Assembly (NCBI GenBank): GCA_025456145.1
Contig: JALOLD010000011.1
Coordinates: 1-64,000, forward strand
DNA from: Thermoanaerobaculales bacterium
GTDB lineage: Bacteria > Acidobacteriota > Thermoanaerobaculia > Thermoanaerobaculales > Sulfomarinibacteraceae
DNA: 64,000 nucleotides
Reading direction: 5' to 3'
Each line of letters starts with the position of its first letter. Position 1 is the stretch's first letter. The position numbers and the translations under genes were made by a program. Below the pieces are notes generated by a model. The model was given only the letters and a program-made list of their open reading frames with translations. It was not told where the DNA came from and made no database searches. Shown here piece by piece: positions 17,206 to 25,350 of this stretch.

Positions 17206-19506
17206 ATGAACGACGAGAGACGACTGTGGGTGGTGATGGCGCTCGTGCTCGGCACCGCGCTGGCCTTCGGGCCGACGGTGATGGCCCAGGAGGCCGAAGA
17301 GCCCGCGACCGACGAAGAAACGACCGAGGCGACCGAGGCGGCCGAGGCCGCGGAGGCCGTCGAAAGCCAGAGGAAGTTCGCCTCGGAGATTGTCGTCACC
17401 TCGCAGCGGCGCGAGGAGTTGCTCCAGGAGGTCCCGATCGCGGTCTCGGTGGTCACCTCCGACGAGCTCGAGGACATCGCCGCGACCGACATCTCGGTGC
17501 TCCAGAGCTACACGCCGAACCTGTCGATCTATCAGGGCCGCAACCAGTCGACGACGCTGACCGCCTTCATCCGCGGCGTCGGCCAGGCGGACCCGCTGTG
17601 GGGCGTCGACCCGGGCGTCGGGCTCTACATCGACGACGTCTACGTCGCCCGCGCCCAGGGCGCCCTGCTCGACGTGTACGACGTCGAGCGGATCGAGGTG
17701 CTGCGCGGACCCCAGGGGACGCTCTATGGCAAGAACACCATCGGCGGCGCCATCAAGTACGTGACCAAGCCGATGAGCGACACCCCCGAGGGCAAGGTCA
17801 CCTGGAACCCCGGGAGCTTCAACACCCAGGAGCTGCGCGCGATGATCGCCGGCCCGATCGTCGAGGGGCGGCTCCGCGGCAAGGCCTCGATGGCCTGGCT
17901 GACCCGCGACGGCTACGGCGAGAACCGCTACACCGGCCGTGACGTGTCGAACAAGGACACCCTGGCCTGGCGTCTCGGTCTCGAGTGGCTGCCGATCGAC
18001 GACCTCAGCGTCCAGCTCAACTACGACCACACCGAGGACGACGCCGAGCCCCTCGGCTACAAGCGGCTCCAGGCCAACCCCCTGTGCCCGATCTTCCTCG
18101 GGACGCCCTGCGAGCCCTTCGACAACAACTTCGACACCGAGAGCGGGCTCGCACCGCTCAACAGCACCGAGTCCAACGGCTACTCGCTCGACGTGACCTG
18201 GAACATCTCCTCGGGGCTCCGGTTCAAGTCGATCACCGCCTACCGCGAGACCGACACCGAGAACAACATCGACTTCGACACCACGCCGGCGCCGATCACC
18301 GACTCGGCCCCGGTCTACTTCGACGACCAGTTCACCCAGGAGTTCCAGCTGCTCTACACCGGCTCGGACCGGTGGAACGGCGTCTTCGGCTTCTACTACT
18401 TCGACGGCGAGGCCGGCGGGACGGTCAAGGCGACCTTCGTCGGCAGCACCTTCACGACCACCGACGGCGATGTCGGCACCGAGTCGTACGCGATCTACGC
18501 CGACGCCAACGTCAAGCTCGCCGACAAGCTGACCCTCAACCTCGGCATCCGGCCGACCCGTGAGAAGAAGACCGGCCGTGCGTTCAACGTGCTCAACACC
18601 GATGCGACCTTCGAGAACATCCTGCTCGTCCTGGCCGACTTCGAGGACGACGTGACCTTCGACTCGTGGGCGCCGAAGATCGGGCTCGAGTACCAGTTCA
18701 ACCCGGACGTCATGGGCTACGCCAAGGTCAGCCGCGGCTTCAAGAGCGGCGGCTACAACGTCCGCGCCCAGTCCGAGATCTTCCCCGAGTCGGCGCTGCC
18801 CTTCGACGACGAGGTCATGACGGTCGGCGAGATCGGCGTCAAGTCGGTGCTCGCCAACCGCAGCCTGGTGCTCAACGCCGCGGTGTTCTACGGCGACTAC
18901 ACCGACATCCAGGTCTCGACCTTCACCTCCTACGACTCGGACGGCGACGGCGAGGACGACGCCTTCTTCGGCAACTTCCTCAACGCCGGCGACGCCACCA
19001 TCAAGGGCGTCGAGCTCGAGTACAACTGGGCCTCGCAGTCGTTCTTCGGGCTGTCGGGCTTCCTCGCCTACCTCGACGCCGAGCCCGACTCCTTCCTCGA
19101 CGAGAACGAGGACGGCTTCGTCGACACCCAGGTCATCACCAACGCCCCCGAGTTCACCGGCGCGATCCGCGGCAACTTCGACTGGCCGCTGTTCGGCGGG
19201 TTGCTCACCGCGAGCGTCGGCTACTCCTACCGCGACGAGTCGGTGCTGACCAACGAGGGCGGCCCGTACCCCGGCAACTCGACGGTCCCGCTCGAGCCGC
19301 TCGTCCAGGACTCCTACGGCCTGCTCGACGCCTGGGTCGCCTGGCTGTCGCCCAACGCCAAGTGGCGGCTCGGGATCACCGGCAAGAACCTGACCGACGA
19401 GGACTACCTGATGACCGGCTACAACCTGCCGGTCTTCGGCGTCGTCACCGGGTCGTACGGTCCGCCGCTGACCGTCGTCGGCACCATCGAGTACCGCTTC
19501 TGGTAA
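17206..19506 (+). CDS. TonB-dependent outer-membrane receptor
   Basis: 766 residues from ATG 17206 (an in-frame ATG at 17185 overlaps the regulator stop). Signal peptide about 1-28. An acidic Glu/Thr/Ala linker is followed by the TonB-box-like EIVVTSQRREE and the plug domain (about 65-175), with GVGLYIDDVYVARAQG, VERIEVLRGPQGTLYGKNTI and GGAIKYVTKP. The 22-strand barrel follows and ends in the aromatic C-terminus YRFW. Sphingomonad-type receptors of this kind import diverse organic compounds, not only iron complexes. Two acidic Asp/Gly loops (DSDGDGEDD and DENEDGFVD) could bind calcium. The downstream acyl-processing genes argue for uptake of an ester or acyl substrate. Confidence 0.93.
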   Translation: MNDERRLWVVMALVLGTALAFGPTVMAQEAEEPATDEETTEATEAAEAAEAVESQRKFASEIVVTSQRREELLQEVPIAVSVVTSDELEDIAATDISVLQSYTPNLSIYQGRNQSTTLTAFIRGVGQADPLWGVDPGVGLYIDDVYVARAQGALLDVYDVERIEVLRGPQGTLYGKNTIGGAIKYVTKPMSDTPEGKVTWNPGSFNTQELRAMIAGPIVEGRLRGKASMAWLTRDGYGENRYTGRDVSNKDTLAWRLGLEWLPIDDLSVQLNYDHTEDDAEPLGYKRLQANPLCPIFLGTPCEPFDNNFDTESGLAPLNSTESNGYSLDVTWNISSGLRFKSITAYRETDTENNIDFDTTPAPITDSAPVYFDDQFTQEFQLLYTGSDRWNGVFGFYYFDGEAGGTVKATFVGSTFTTTDGDVGTESYAIYADANVKLADKLTLNLGIRPTREKKTGRAFNVLNTDATFENILLVLADFEDDVTFDSWAPKIGLEYQFNPDVMGYAKVSRGFKSGGYNVRAQSEIFPESALPFDDEVMTVGEIGVKSVLANRSLVLNAAVFYGDYTDIQVSTFTSYDSDGDGEDDAFFGNFLNAGDATIKGVELEYNWASQSFFGLSGFLAYLDAEPDSFLDENEDGFVDTQVITNAPEFTGAIRGNFDWPLFGGLLTASVGYSYRDESVLTNEGGPYPGNSTVPLEPLVQDSYGLLDAWVAWLSPNAKWRLGITGKNLTDEDYLMTGYNLPVFGVVTGSYGPPLTVVGTIEYRFW

Positions 19507-19513
19507 CCACGCC

Positions 19514-19550
19514 GGGGTGCGCCGCGACCGCGGCGCACCCCGTCTTCTTC
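19514..19550 (+). terminator. Rho-independent terminator after the TonB receptor
   Basis: A perfect 12-bp stem, GGGGTGCGCCGC (19514-19525) with its complement (19530-19541), loop GACC, followed by GTCTTCTTCTTC. It may give partial termination, lowering expression of the enzyme genes relative to the receptor. Confidence 0.8.
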
Positions 19551-19564
19551 TTCGAGGAGACAGC

Positions 19565-20347
19565 ATGATCGAGACCGGACTCAAGGGGAAGGTCGTCATC
19601 GTGACCGGCGCTGCCGCCGGGATCGGCCGCGGCACCGCCGAGCGCTTCGCCGAGGAAGGCTGCCGGGTCGCCGCCTGGGACGTGACCGATGCCCACGCCG
19701 ACGAGCTGGTCGCCGAGCTCGGCGCGCTCGGCGGCGAGGCGGTCTTCAGCCAGGTCAACGTCACCAACGTCGCGGCGGTCGAGGCCGCGGTCGCCGAGGT
19801 CGTTGGACGGTGGGGCGGCGTCGACGTGCTGGTCAACAACGCCGGGATCGTCCGCGACGCCCAGCTCGTCAAGGTCAAGGACGGGGAGGTCGTGGCGACG
19901 ATGACCGACGACCAGTGGGACGCGGTCGTCGGCGTCAACCTCAAGGGGGTCTTCAACTGCACCCGCGCGGTGGCGCCCCACCTCATCCGCGCCGGCGGCG
20001 GCGTGGTGCTCAACGCCTCGTCGGTCGCCTGCCTCAACGGCAACTTCGGCCAGACCAACTACGTCGCCACCAAGGCGGGGGTCATCGGCATGACCCGGAC
20101 CTGGGCGCGCGAGTTCGGCCGCTACGGCATCCGGGTCAACGCGGTGGCGCCGGGCTTCGTGCTCACCGAGATCCTCAAGGCGATGCCCCAGAAGGTGCTC
20201 GACGGGATGGTCGGCCACACGCCGCTCGGCCGGATCGGCGATGTCCGGGACATCGCCAACGCCTACCTCTGGCTCGCCTCGGATGCGGCGAGCTGGATCA
20301 CCGGGGCGACGCTGTCGGTCGATGGTGGATTGGTGATCGGGACCTGA
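19565..20347 (+). CDS. Short-chain dehydrogenase/reductase (FabG-like)
   Basis: 260 residues from ATG 19565, preceded by GAGGAGA. Classical SDR: cofactor motif TGAAAGIGRG (about 14-23), NNAG at about 95, and the catalytic Ser...Tyr...Lys in NASSVACLNGNFGQTNYVATKAG. The C-terminal WITGATLSVDGGLVIGT is typical of 3-oxoacyl reductases and beta-hydroxyacyl-CoA dehydrogenases. Given its neighbours (acyl-CoA ligase, thiolase, KAS III-like), oxidation or reduction of a beta-hydroxyacyl intermediate is likely. Confidence 0.9.
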   Translation: MIETGLKGKVVIVTGAAAGIGRGTAERFAEEGCRVAAWDVTDAHADELVAELGALGGEAVFSQVNVTNVAAVEAAVAEVVGRWGGVDVLVNNAGIVRDAQLVKVKDGEVVATMTDDQWDAVVGVNLKGVFNCTRAVAPHLIRAGGGVVLNASSVACLNGNFGQTNYVATKAGVIGMTRTWAREFGRYGIRVNAVAPGFVLTEILKAMPQKVLDGMVGHTPLGRIGDVRDIANAYLWLASDAASWITGATLSVDGGLVIGT

Positions 20348-20350
20348 ACC

Positions 20351-20418
20351 CGCGTCCGAGTCCGAGTCCGCGTCCGTGCCCGATTCGGACGCGGACGCGG
20401 ACGCGGTCGCGGACGGGG
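20351..20418 (+). repeat. Hexamer-built intergenic hairpin
   Basis: Immediately after the SDR stop, the left arm (20351-20384) is a run of GTCCGA/GTCCGC units and the right arm (20385-20418) is their complement (TCGGAC/GCGGAC). They could fold into a roughly 30-bp imperfect stem with a tiny loop, ending 12 nt before the KAS III-like ATG. Confidence 0.85.
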
Positions 20419-20430
20419 GAGAAGGACACA

Positions 20431-21423
20431 ATGACCCGTTACGCAACGATCAGGTCGACCGGGAGGTACATCCCGGAGATCGAGGTCTCCAACGACGAGC
20501 TGCGCGAGCGGTTCCCCCACCTGCCCGACTTCGTCGACAAGATGGAGGAGTCGTCGGCGATCCGGACCCGATTCTGGGCGCCCGAGGACTGGTGCGCCTC
20601 GGACATCGCGCTGCCGGCGGCCCGGCAGGCGCTGGCCCGCGCCGGCCGCCACCCGAGCGAGGTCGACCTGGTGATCCTCGGCACCGACTCGCCGGACTAT
20701 GTCACCCCGGCGACCTCGGTTGTCCTCCAGCACAAGCTCGGCGCGCACAAGGCCGGGACCTTCGACGTCGGCTGCGCCTGCGCCTCGTTCCCGACCGGCG
20801 CCGCGATCGCCGCCGGGATGATCGGTGCGAACCCGGGGCTCGAGACGGTGCTGGTGGTCGGGGTCTACAACATGCACAAGCTGGCGAGCCCCGACGACCC
20901 GATGATCTTTTTCTACGGCGACGGCGCCGGGGCGGCGGTGCTCGAGCCCGCCGACCGGCCGGGCTTCGTGTCGTCGGCCCTGCGCGCCGACGGCGCCTAC
21001 CACCGCCACTGGGGGATCTACGCCGGTGCGACCTTCGAGCCGGCCAGCGAGGCGGCGGTCCGCGACGGCCGCACCACGGTGAAGATGCTCGAGCGCTACC
21101 CGCCCGAGATCAACCACGAGGGCTGGCCGGCGGTGGTCCGGGCGCTCGCCGCCAACGGCGGCTTCGCCGTCGACGACATCGACCTGCTCATCTTCACCCA
21201 GGTCCGCAAGCCGTCGATCGAGCTCGTGATGGCCGATCTCGGTCTGCCGATGGAGAGGACCCACACCGTGATGGAGACCTGGGGCTACACCGGCTCGGCC
21301 TGCGTGCCGATCGCCCTCGACGACGCCATCGAGCGGGGGCGGGTCGCCTCGGGCGACCTCGTGGCGCTGGTCGGATCCGGGGTAGGGTATAACCAGGCGG
21401 GGGCGGCGTTCCGCATGCCGTGA
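20431..21423 (+). CDS. KAS III-like (FabH/OleA superfamily) thiolase-fold protein, catalytic His and Asn missing
   Basis: 330 residues from ATG 20431, preceded by GAGAAGGACACA. The FabH fold is clear: IRTRFWAPEDW near 44-54, the active-site segment FDVGCACASFPTG with Cys117 in the nucleophile position, FFYGDGAGAAVLEP and the C-terminal VPIALDDAIERG. Where FabH has the catalytic His of PHQAN, this protein has FTQVR (Thr256). Where FabH has the Asn of GNTSA, it has GYTGS (Tyr286). Decarboxylative condensation as in FabH is therefore unlikely. It may be an acyltransferase, a retro-Claisen enzyme or an uncharacterised activity (inference). It lies inside the TonB cluster between the SDR and an alpha/beta hydrolase. 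Confidence 0.85.
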   Translation: MTRYATIRSTGRYIPEIEVSNDELRERFPHLPDFVDKMEESSAIRTRFWAPEDWCASDIALPAARQALARAGRHPSEVDLVILGTDSPDYVTPATSVVLQHKLGAHKAGTFDVGCACASFPTGAAIAAGMIGANPGLETVLVVGVYNMHKLASPDDPMIFFYGDGAGAAVLEPADRPGFVSSALRADGAYHRHWGIYAGATFEPASEAAVRDGRTTVKMLERYPPEINHEGWPAVVRALAANGGFAVDDIDLLIFTQVRKPSIELVMADLGLPMERTHTVMETWGYTGSACVPIALDDAIERGRVASGDLVALVGSGVGYNQAGAAFRMP

Positions 21424-21444
21424 TCGCCGCGGCCCGGGGGGCTC

Positions 21445-22425
21445 ATGGGCAACACCATCGTCAGGGTCATCTTCACCGTCCTGATCATCGCGGCGCTGCT
21501 CGTCGTCGCCGCGGTCTGGATGGTGTGGAAGAGGCCGCTCACCGTCGACGCGTGGGTCAGCCGTAGGGCCCTCGGGATCGCCGGGCTCGAACAGCGGGAG
21601 CTGGCGGTCGCGGCGGGACGGGTGAGCTACTGGGAGGGCGGCTCGGGCCCGCCGATGGTGCTGCTCCACGGCGCCGGCGACCAGGCCGGAGCGTGGGCGA
21701 GGGTGGTCGGCGGGCTGGTCGGCGACCACCGGCTCATCATCCCCGACCTGCCCGGCCACGGCTCGAGCGACCCGGCCGAGGGGCCGATCCACATGACCCA
21801 GCTGCTCGACGGCGTGTCGACCGTGCTCGAGGCGCGCTGCGCCGGCGAACCGGTGATTCTGGTCGGGAACTCGCTGGGGGCCTGGCTGGGCTTCCTCTAC
21901 GCCCTCGACCACCCCGAACGGGTGGTCCGGCTGGTCGCCGTCAACGGGGGGCCGATCTTCAACGACAACCCCAACCAGGTGAACATCTTCCCGACCACCC
22001 GCGAGGAAGCGCGCGAGACCCTGCGGGCGCTGATGGGCCCGACCAGCCCGCCGGTGCCCGGCTATGTGCTCGACGACATCGTCCGCCGCACCGCGGGCGG
22101 GCCGGCGGCGCGCTTCGCCTCGACCGCCGACGAGCTCGGGGCCTACCTGCTCGACGACCGGCTCGGCGAGATCGGGGTCCCGGTCGAGCTGCTGTGGGGG
22201 GACGCCGACCGCCTGCTCACCCTCGACTATGGGCAACGGGTGGCCGACGGGCTCGCGCGGGGGCGGCTGCACCCGATCGCGGGCTGCGGCCACGTGCCCC
22301 AGCGCGAGTGCCCGACCGCCTTCCTCGAGGCCCTCGAGGCGGCGCTCGCCGCGCCGCCGGCCGAGCCGCGGCCGGACCCGGTCGCGGGCGACGGCTCGCC
22401 CGCCGCGGCCGCGGAGGCCGGATGA
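21445..22425 (+). CDS. Membrane-anchored alpha/beta hydrolase
   Basis: 326 residues from ATG 21445. One N-terminal transmembrane helix (about 5-28), then a soluble hydrolase: oxyanion segment VLLHGAGDQAGAW, PDLPGHGSSD, nucleophile elbow GNSLGA (Ser), acid in LLWGDADRLL and catalytic His in AGCGHVPQ. The C-terminus is an Ala/Pro linker. The anchor places the catalytic domain at one face of the inner membrane, fitting cleavage of an imported ester or lactone. It overlaps the acyl-CoA ligase start (ATGA at 22422), so the product may pass to that enzyme. Confidence 0.88.
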   Translation: MGNTIVRVIFTVLIIAALLVVAAVWMVWKRPLTVDAWVSRRALGIAGLEQRELAVAAGRVSYWEGGSGPPMVLLHGAGDQAGAWARVVGGLVGDHRLIIPDLPGHGSSDPAEGPIHMTQLLDGVSTVLEARCAGEPVILVGNSLGAWLGFLYALDHPERVVRLVAVNGGPIFNDNPNQVNIFPTTREEARETLRALMGPTSPPVPGYVLDDIVRRTAGGPAARFASTADELGAYLLDDRLGEIGVPVELLWGDADRLLTLDYGQRVADGLARGRLHPIAGCGHVPQRECPTAFLEALEAALAAPPAEPRPDPVAGDGSPAAAAEAG

Positions 22426-23960
22426 TCTGCGCCGACCTCCTCGGCGAGCGGGCGCGGCTGTCGCCGGCACGGACCGCCCTCGTCGAGGTGGCCACCGGAC
22501 GCCGGTTCTCCTACTCCGAGCTCGACGGGCGCGCTGTGCGCTGCGCACGGATGTGGCTGTACGGCCTCGGTCTGCGGCCCGGTTCGCGGGTCGGGATCCT
22601 GTCAGGGAACCGGGTCGAGCTCCTCGACGCAGTGTTCGCCGCGGCCAAGAGCGGGATCGTCCTGGTCCCGCTCAACACCCGGCTGACCGCGCACGAGCTC
22701 GGCGCCATCGTCCGCGACGCCGGGATCGAGGCTTTCCACTACGACGACGCCAACCGGGCGACGGTCCACCGTCTGCGAGCGACCGCCGACATCCCGCACT
22801 GGATCGCCCTCGACGAGCCCGACGACCCGGCCGACGGCGACTACGACCACCTCGTCCTGACCCTCGGCGCCGGCAGCTCGGTGCGCCGCCGCTGCCGGCC
22901 CGAGGACCCGCTCTTCCTGCTCTACACCTCGGGGACGACGGGGCGACCCAAGGGCGTCGTCACGCCGCACCGGCAGGTTGCGTGGAACGCCTACAACACG
23001 GTCGTCTGCTGGCAGCTCGGCGAGAACGACACGAGCCCGATCTTCACCCCGATCTACCACGCCGGCGGGCTCGGCGCCTTCCTGATGCCCCTGGTGGCCG
23101 CCGGCGGGACGGTCGTGCTCCACGCCGCCTTCGACGCCGCCGAGGTGTGGCGGGTGATCGGCGAGGAGCGCTGCACCGTGGTGCTCGGGGTGCCGACGAT
23201 CTGGAAGATGCTCGCCGACGCCCCCGAGCTCGCGACCGCCGATCTGTCGAGCGTGCGCTGGTTCATCTCGGGGGGGGCGCCGCTGCCCCGCCACCTCATC
23301 GACCTCTACCGCGAGCGCGGCGTCGTGCTGCGCCAGGGCTACGGCCTGACCGAGGTCGGGGTCAACTGCTTCGCGATGTCCGACGAGGAGGCGTGGACCA
23401 AGGCCGGCTCGATCGGCCGGCCGCTCATGTTCACCGAGGCCAAGGTCATCGACGAGGCCGGGCAGGAGCTCGGCCCGGGCGAGGTCGGCGAGCTCTGCTT
23501 CCGCGGTCCCCACGTCTCGAACGGCTACTGGAACAACCCCGAGGCGACCGCCGCCGCGATCGACCGGCGCGGCTGGTTCCACACCGGGGACATGGCGACC
23601 TACGACGAGGACGGCTTCTTCTCGATCGCCGGCCGCGCCAAGGACATGTTCATCTCCGGCGGGGTCAACGTCTACCCGGCGGAGATCGAGAACCAGCTGC
23701 TCCAGCACGTCTCGCTCGCCGACGCCGCGGTGATCGGCGTGCCGCACCCGACCTGGGGCGAGGTCGGGGTCGCCTACGTGGTCGCCGCCGAGGGCGCCGA
23801 GGTCGACACCGCCGCGCTGGTGTCGTTCCTCGAGGCGCGGCTCGCCCGCTACAAGGTGCCAAAGGAGTTCGTCGTCCGACCCGAGCTTCCCCGGACCGCT
23901 TACGGTAAGGTCGTCAAGGGCGAGCTCGTGGAAGATTGGAAGAAGCGACAGGAAGCGTGA
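22422..23960 (+). CDS. AMP-forming acyl-CoA ligase (class I adenylate-forming)
   Basis: 512 residues, 4-nt overlap with the hydrolase. The P-loop-like motif YTSGTTGRPKG (about 169-179), the aromatic/ATP motif QGYGLTEVG, the adenine-ribose motif GWFHTGDMATYDEDGF and the hinge GRAKDMFISGG are all intact. The C-terminal catalytic Lys is in YGKVVKGEL. It converts a carboxylic acid to its CoA thioester through an acyl-adenylate. Substrate chain type cannot be read; the family includes fatty-acid, cyclohexane-carboxylate and aryl-acid ligases. It probably activates the acid released by the preceding hydrolase. Confidence 0.92.
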   Translation: MICADLLGERARLSPARTALVEVATGRRFSYSELDGRAVRCARMWLYGLGLRPGSRVGILSGNRVELLDAVFAAAKSGIVLVPLNTRLTAHELGAIVRDAGIEAFHYDDANRATVHRLRATADIPHWIALDEPDDPADGDYDHLVLTLGAGSSVRRRCRPEDPLFLLYTSGTTGRPKGVVTPHRQVAWNAYNTVVCWQLGENDTSPIFTPIYHAGGLGAFLMPLVAAGGTVVLHAAFDAAEVWRVIGEERCTVVLGVPTIWKMLADAPELATADLSSVRWFISGGAPLPRHLIDLYRERGVVLRQGYGLTEVGVNCFAMSDEEAWTKAGSIGRPLMFTEAKVIDEAGQELGPGEVGELCFRGPHVSNGYWNNPEATAAAIDRRGWFHTGDMATYDEDGFFSIAGRAKDMFISGGVNVYPAEIENQLLQHVSLADAAVIGVPHPTWGEVGVAYVVAAEGAEVDTAALVSFLEARLARYKVPKEFVVRPELPRTAYGKVVKGELVEDWKKRQEA

Positions 23961-23967
23961 ACCAATC

Positions 23968-24022
23968 GATCCCGTTCCCGATCCTTCTTCCGTTTCGGAA
24001 AGGTGGAGTCGGGAACGGGATC
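23968..24022 (+). repeat. Intergenic hairpin of GATCCC/GTTCCC units
   Basis: Perfect 14-bp arms GATCCCGTTCCCGA (23968-23981) and its complement (24009-24022). The loop carries an inner hairpin TTCCG-TTT-CGGAA. It lies between the acyl-CoA ligase stop and the thiolase ribosome-binding site. It is the same architectural class as 20351-20418 and 25278-25333 but with a different unit. Confidence 0.85.
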
Positions 24023-24048
24023 GGGAACGAAAATCAAGGAGTACCGGA

Positions 24049-25257
24049 ATGAAACCCATCTATATCGCCGCCTACCACCAGTCGAAGTTCGGCAAGCTCT
24101 TCGCCATGACTGTGCCCGAGATCATCGCCGCCGCGGTCACCGAGACCTATGCCGAGATCGGCGCCGAGCCGTCGGCGGTCGATCTCGCGTCGATCGGCGC
24201 GACCTGCAATTTTTCGCTCAACGAGCAGGGTCTGCTCGCCGGCCTCGTGGCGATGGCGCCCGGCCTCGGCGGCAAGCCGATCGAGGCGGTGGAGAACGCC
24301 TGCGCCTCGGGCGGCCAGGCGGTGCTGTCGGTGGTCCAGAAGCTCCAGCTCGGCCTCGGCGAGGTCGGGATCGCGGTCGGCTACGAGAAGATGCGCGATG
24401 CCGAGGGCAAGATGGACGGCGCCCTGATCGGCAAGGTCCTCGGTTACTTCTCCCACCCCGACGAGCGCGAGGGCAAGACCTACGTCTTCCCGCACCTCTT
24501 CGCCGAGGTGATGGAGACCTACATGAAGGCGCACGGCGCCACCGAGCGCGACCTCGCCGAGATCTCGTCGCGCGAGTACGCCAACTCGACCCACAACCCC
24601 TGGGCCCAGATGCAGAAGGTCGAGGTCTCGGTCGACGAGGCGGCGACCGCCGAGGGCCGCAACCGCTACATCGTCGAGGGGCTGCCCCTCAAGACCTACG
24701 ACTGCTCGCAGATCACCGACGGCTACGCCGGTCTGCTGCTCGCCACCGAGGAGGGTCTGGCCCGCCTCGGCGTCGCCAAGGCGGACTGCGTCGAGATCGC
24801 CGGCTATGGTCAGGCCACCGACCCGTTGCGCAAGGCCGGGCGCGACATCCTAATCCCCTACGGCGCCTACAAGGCGATGGGGATGGCCTACCAGATGGCG
24901 GGCGAGCGGCCCGACGATGTCAACGTCGCCGAGATCCACGACTGCTTCACGGTCATGGGGGCGATCGGCGCCGAGGTCATCGGCAAGGCCGAGTACGGCA
25001 AGGGCGCCGCCTACTGGCGCGACGGCAAGGCCGACCCCAAGTCGGGCGAGTGCGGGATCAACACCTCGGGGGGGCTGATCGCCAAGGGCCACCCGGTCGG
25101 TGCGACCGGGATCGCGATGATCGGCTGGTCGGCCTGGCAGCTGCTCGGCAAGGCGCCGGCCGAGCTCCAGGTTGCGGAGCCCAGGATCGCGGCGACCTTC
25201 AACATCGGCGGACCGATCTGCGCGTCGGTCTGCACGGTGCTGCGGCGGGCAGAGTAG
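24049..25257 (+). CDS. Thiolase-family protein (SCP2/acetyl-CoA acetyltransferase type)
   Basis: 402 residues from ATG 24049, preceded by AAGGAG. Nucleophilic Cys85 is in ENACASGG, the His motif GHPVGATG is at about 347-354, and HDCFT and NIGGPICASVC complete a non-canonical thiolase active site like SCP2-type thiolases. Such proteins often catalyse beta-ketoacyl-CoA thiolysis or, with a DUF35 partner, retro-aldol cleavage of side chains. No DUF35 gene is in the cluster. A role in thiolytic cleavage of the CoA thioester made by the ligase is likely. Tight flanking hairpins separate it from both neighbours. Confidence 0.9.
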   Translation: MKPIYIAAYHQSKFGKLFAMTVPEIIAAAVTETYAEIGAEPSAVDLASIGATCNFSLNEQGLLAGLVAMAPGLGGKPIEAVENACASGGQAVLSVVQKLQLGLGEVGIAVGYEKMRDAEGKMDGALIGKVLGYFSHPDEREGKTYVFPHLFAEVMETYMKAHGATERDLAEISSREYANSTHNPWAQMQKVEVSVDEAATAEGRNRYIVEGLPLKTYDCSQITDGYAGLLLATEEGLARLGVAKADCVEIAGYGQATDPLRKAGRDILIPYGAYKAMGMAYQMAGERPDDVNVAEIHDCFTVMGAIGAEVIGKAEYGKGAAYWRDGKADPKSGECGINTSGGLIAKGHPVGATGIAMIGWSAWQLLGKAPAELQVAEPRIAATFNIGGPICASVCTVLRRAE

Positions 25258-25277
25258 CGAGGGTTTGATTCGATCCC

Positions 25278-25333
25278 GTTCCCGATCCCGATTCCGATCC
25301 CGGATAGGTCTTTACGGGAGCGGGATCGGGAAC
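25278..25333 (+). repeat. Intergenic hairpin of GATCCC/GTTCCC units
   Basis: GTTCCCGATCCCG (25278-25290) and its exact complement (25321-25333) form a 13-bp stem. Extra partial units of GATCCC, GTTCCC and GATTCC extend the left arm. It is located between the thiolase stop and the next hydrolase ATG, and shares unit sequence with the hairpin at 23968-24022. Confidence 0.85.
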
Positions 25334-25350
25334 GAACGGAAGGAATCGCG

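Noticed and set aside
17044-20058. A minus-strand open frame of about 1000 codons over the TetR, receptor and SDR genes
   Set aside because: It is antisense to three clear genes, composed of Arg/Val/Gly/Glu low-complexity typical of GC-rich shadow frames, with no domain.
20351-25333. CRISPR array
   Set aside because: Repeats are contiguous 6-nt units in inverted arms, not direct repeats with unique spacers, and no cas genes are present.
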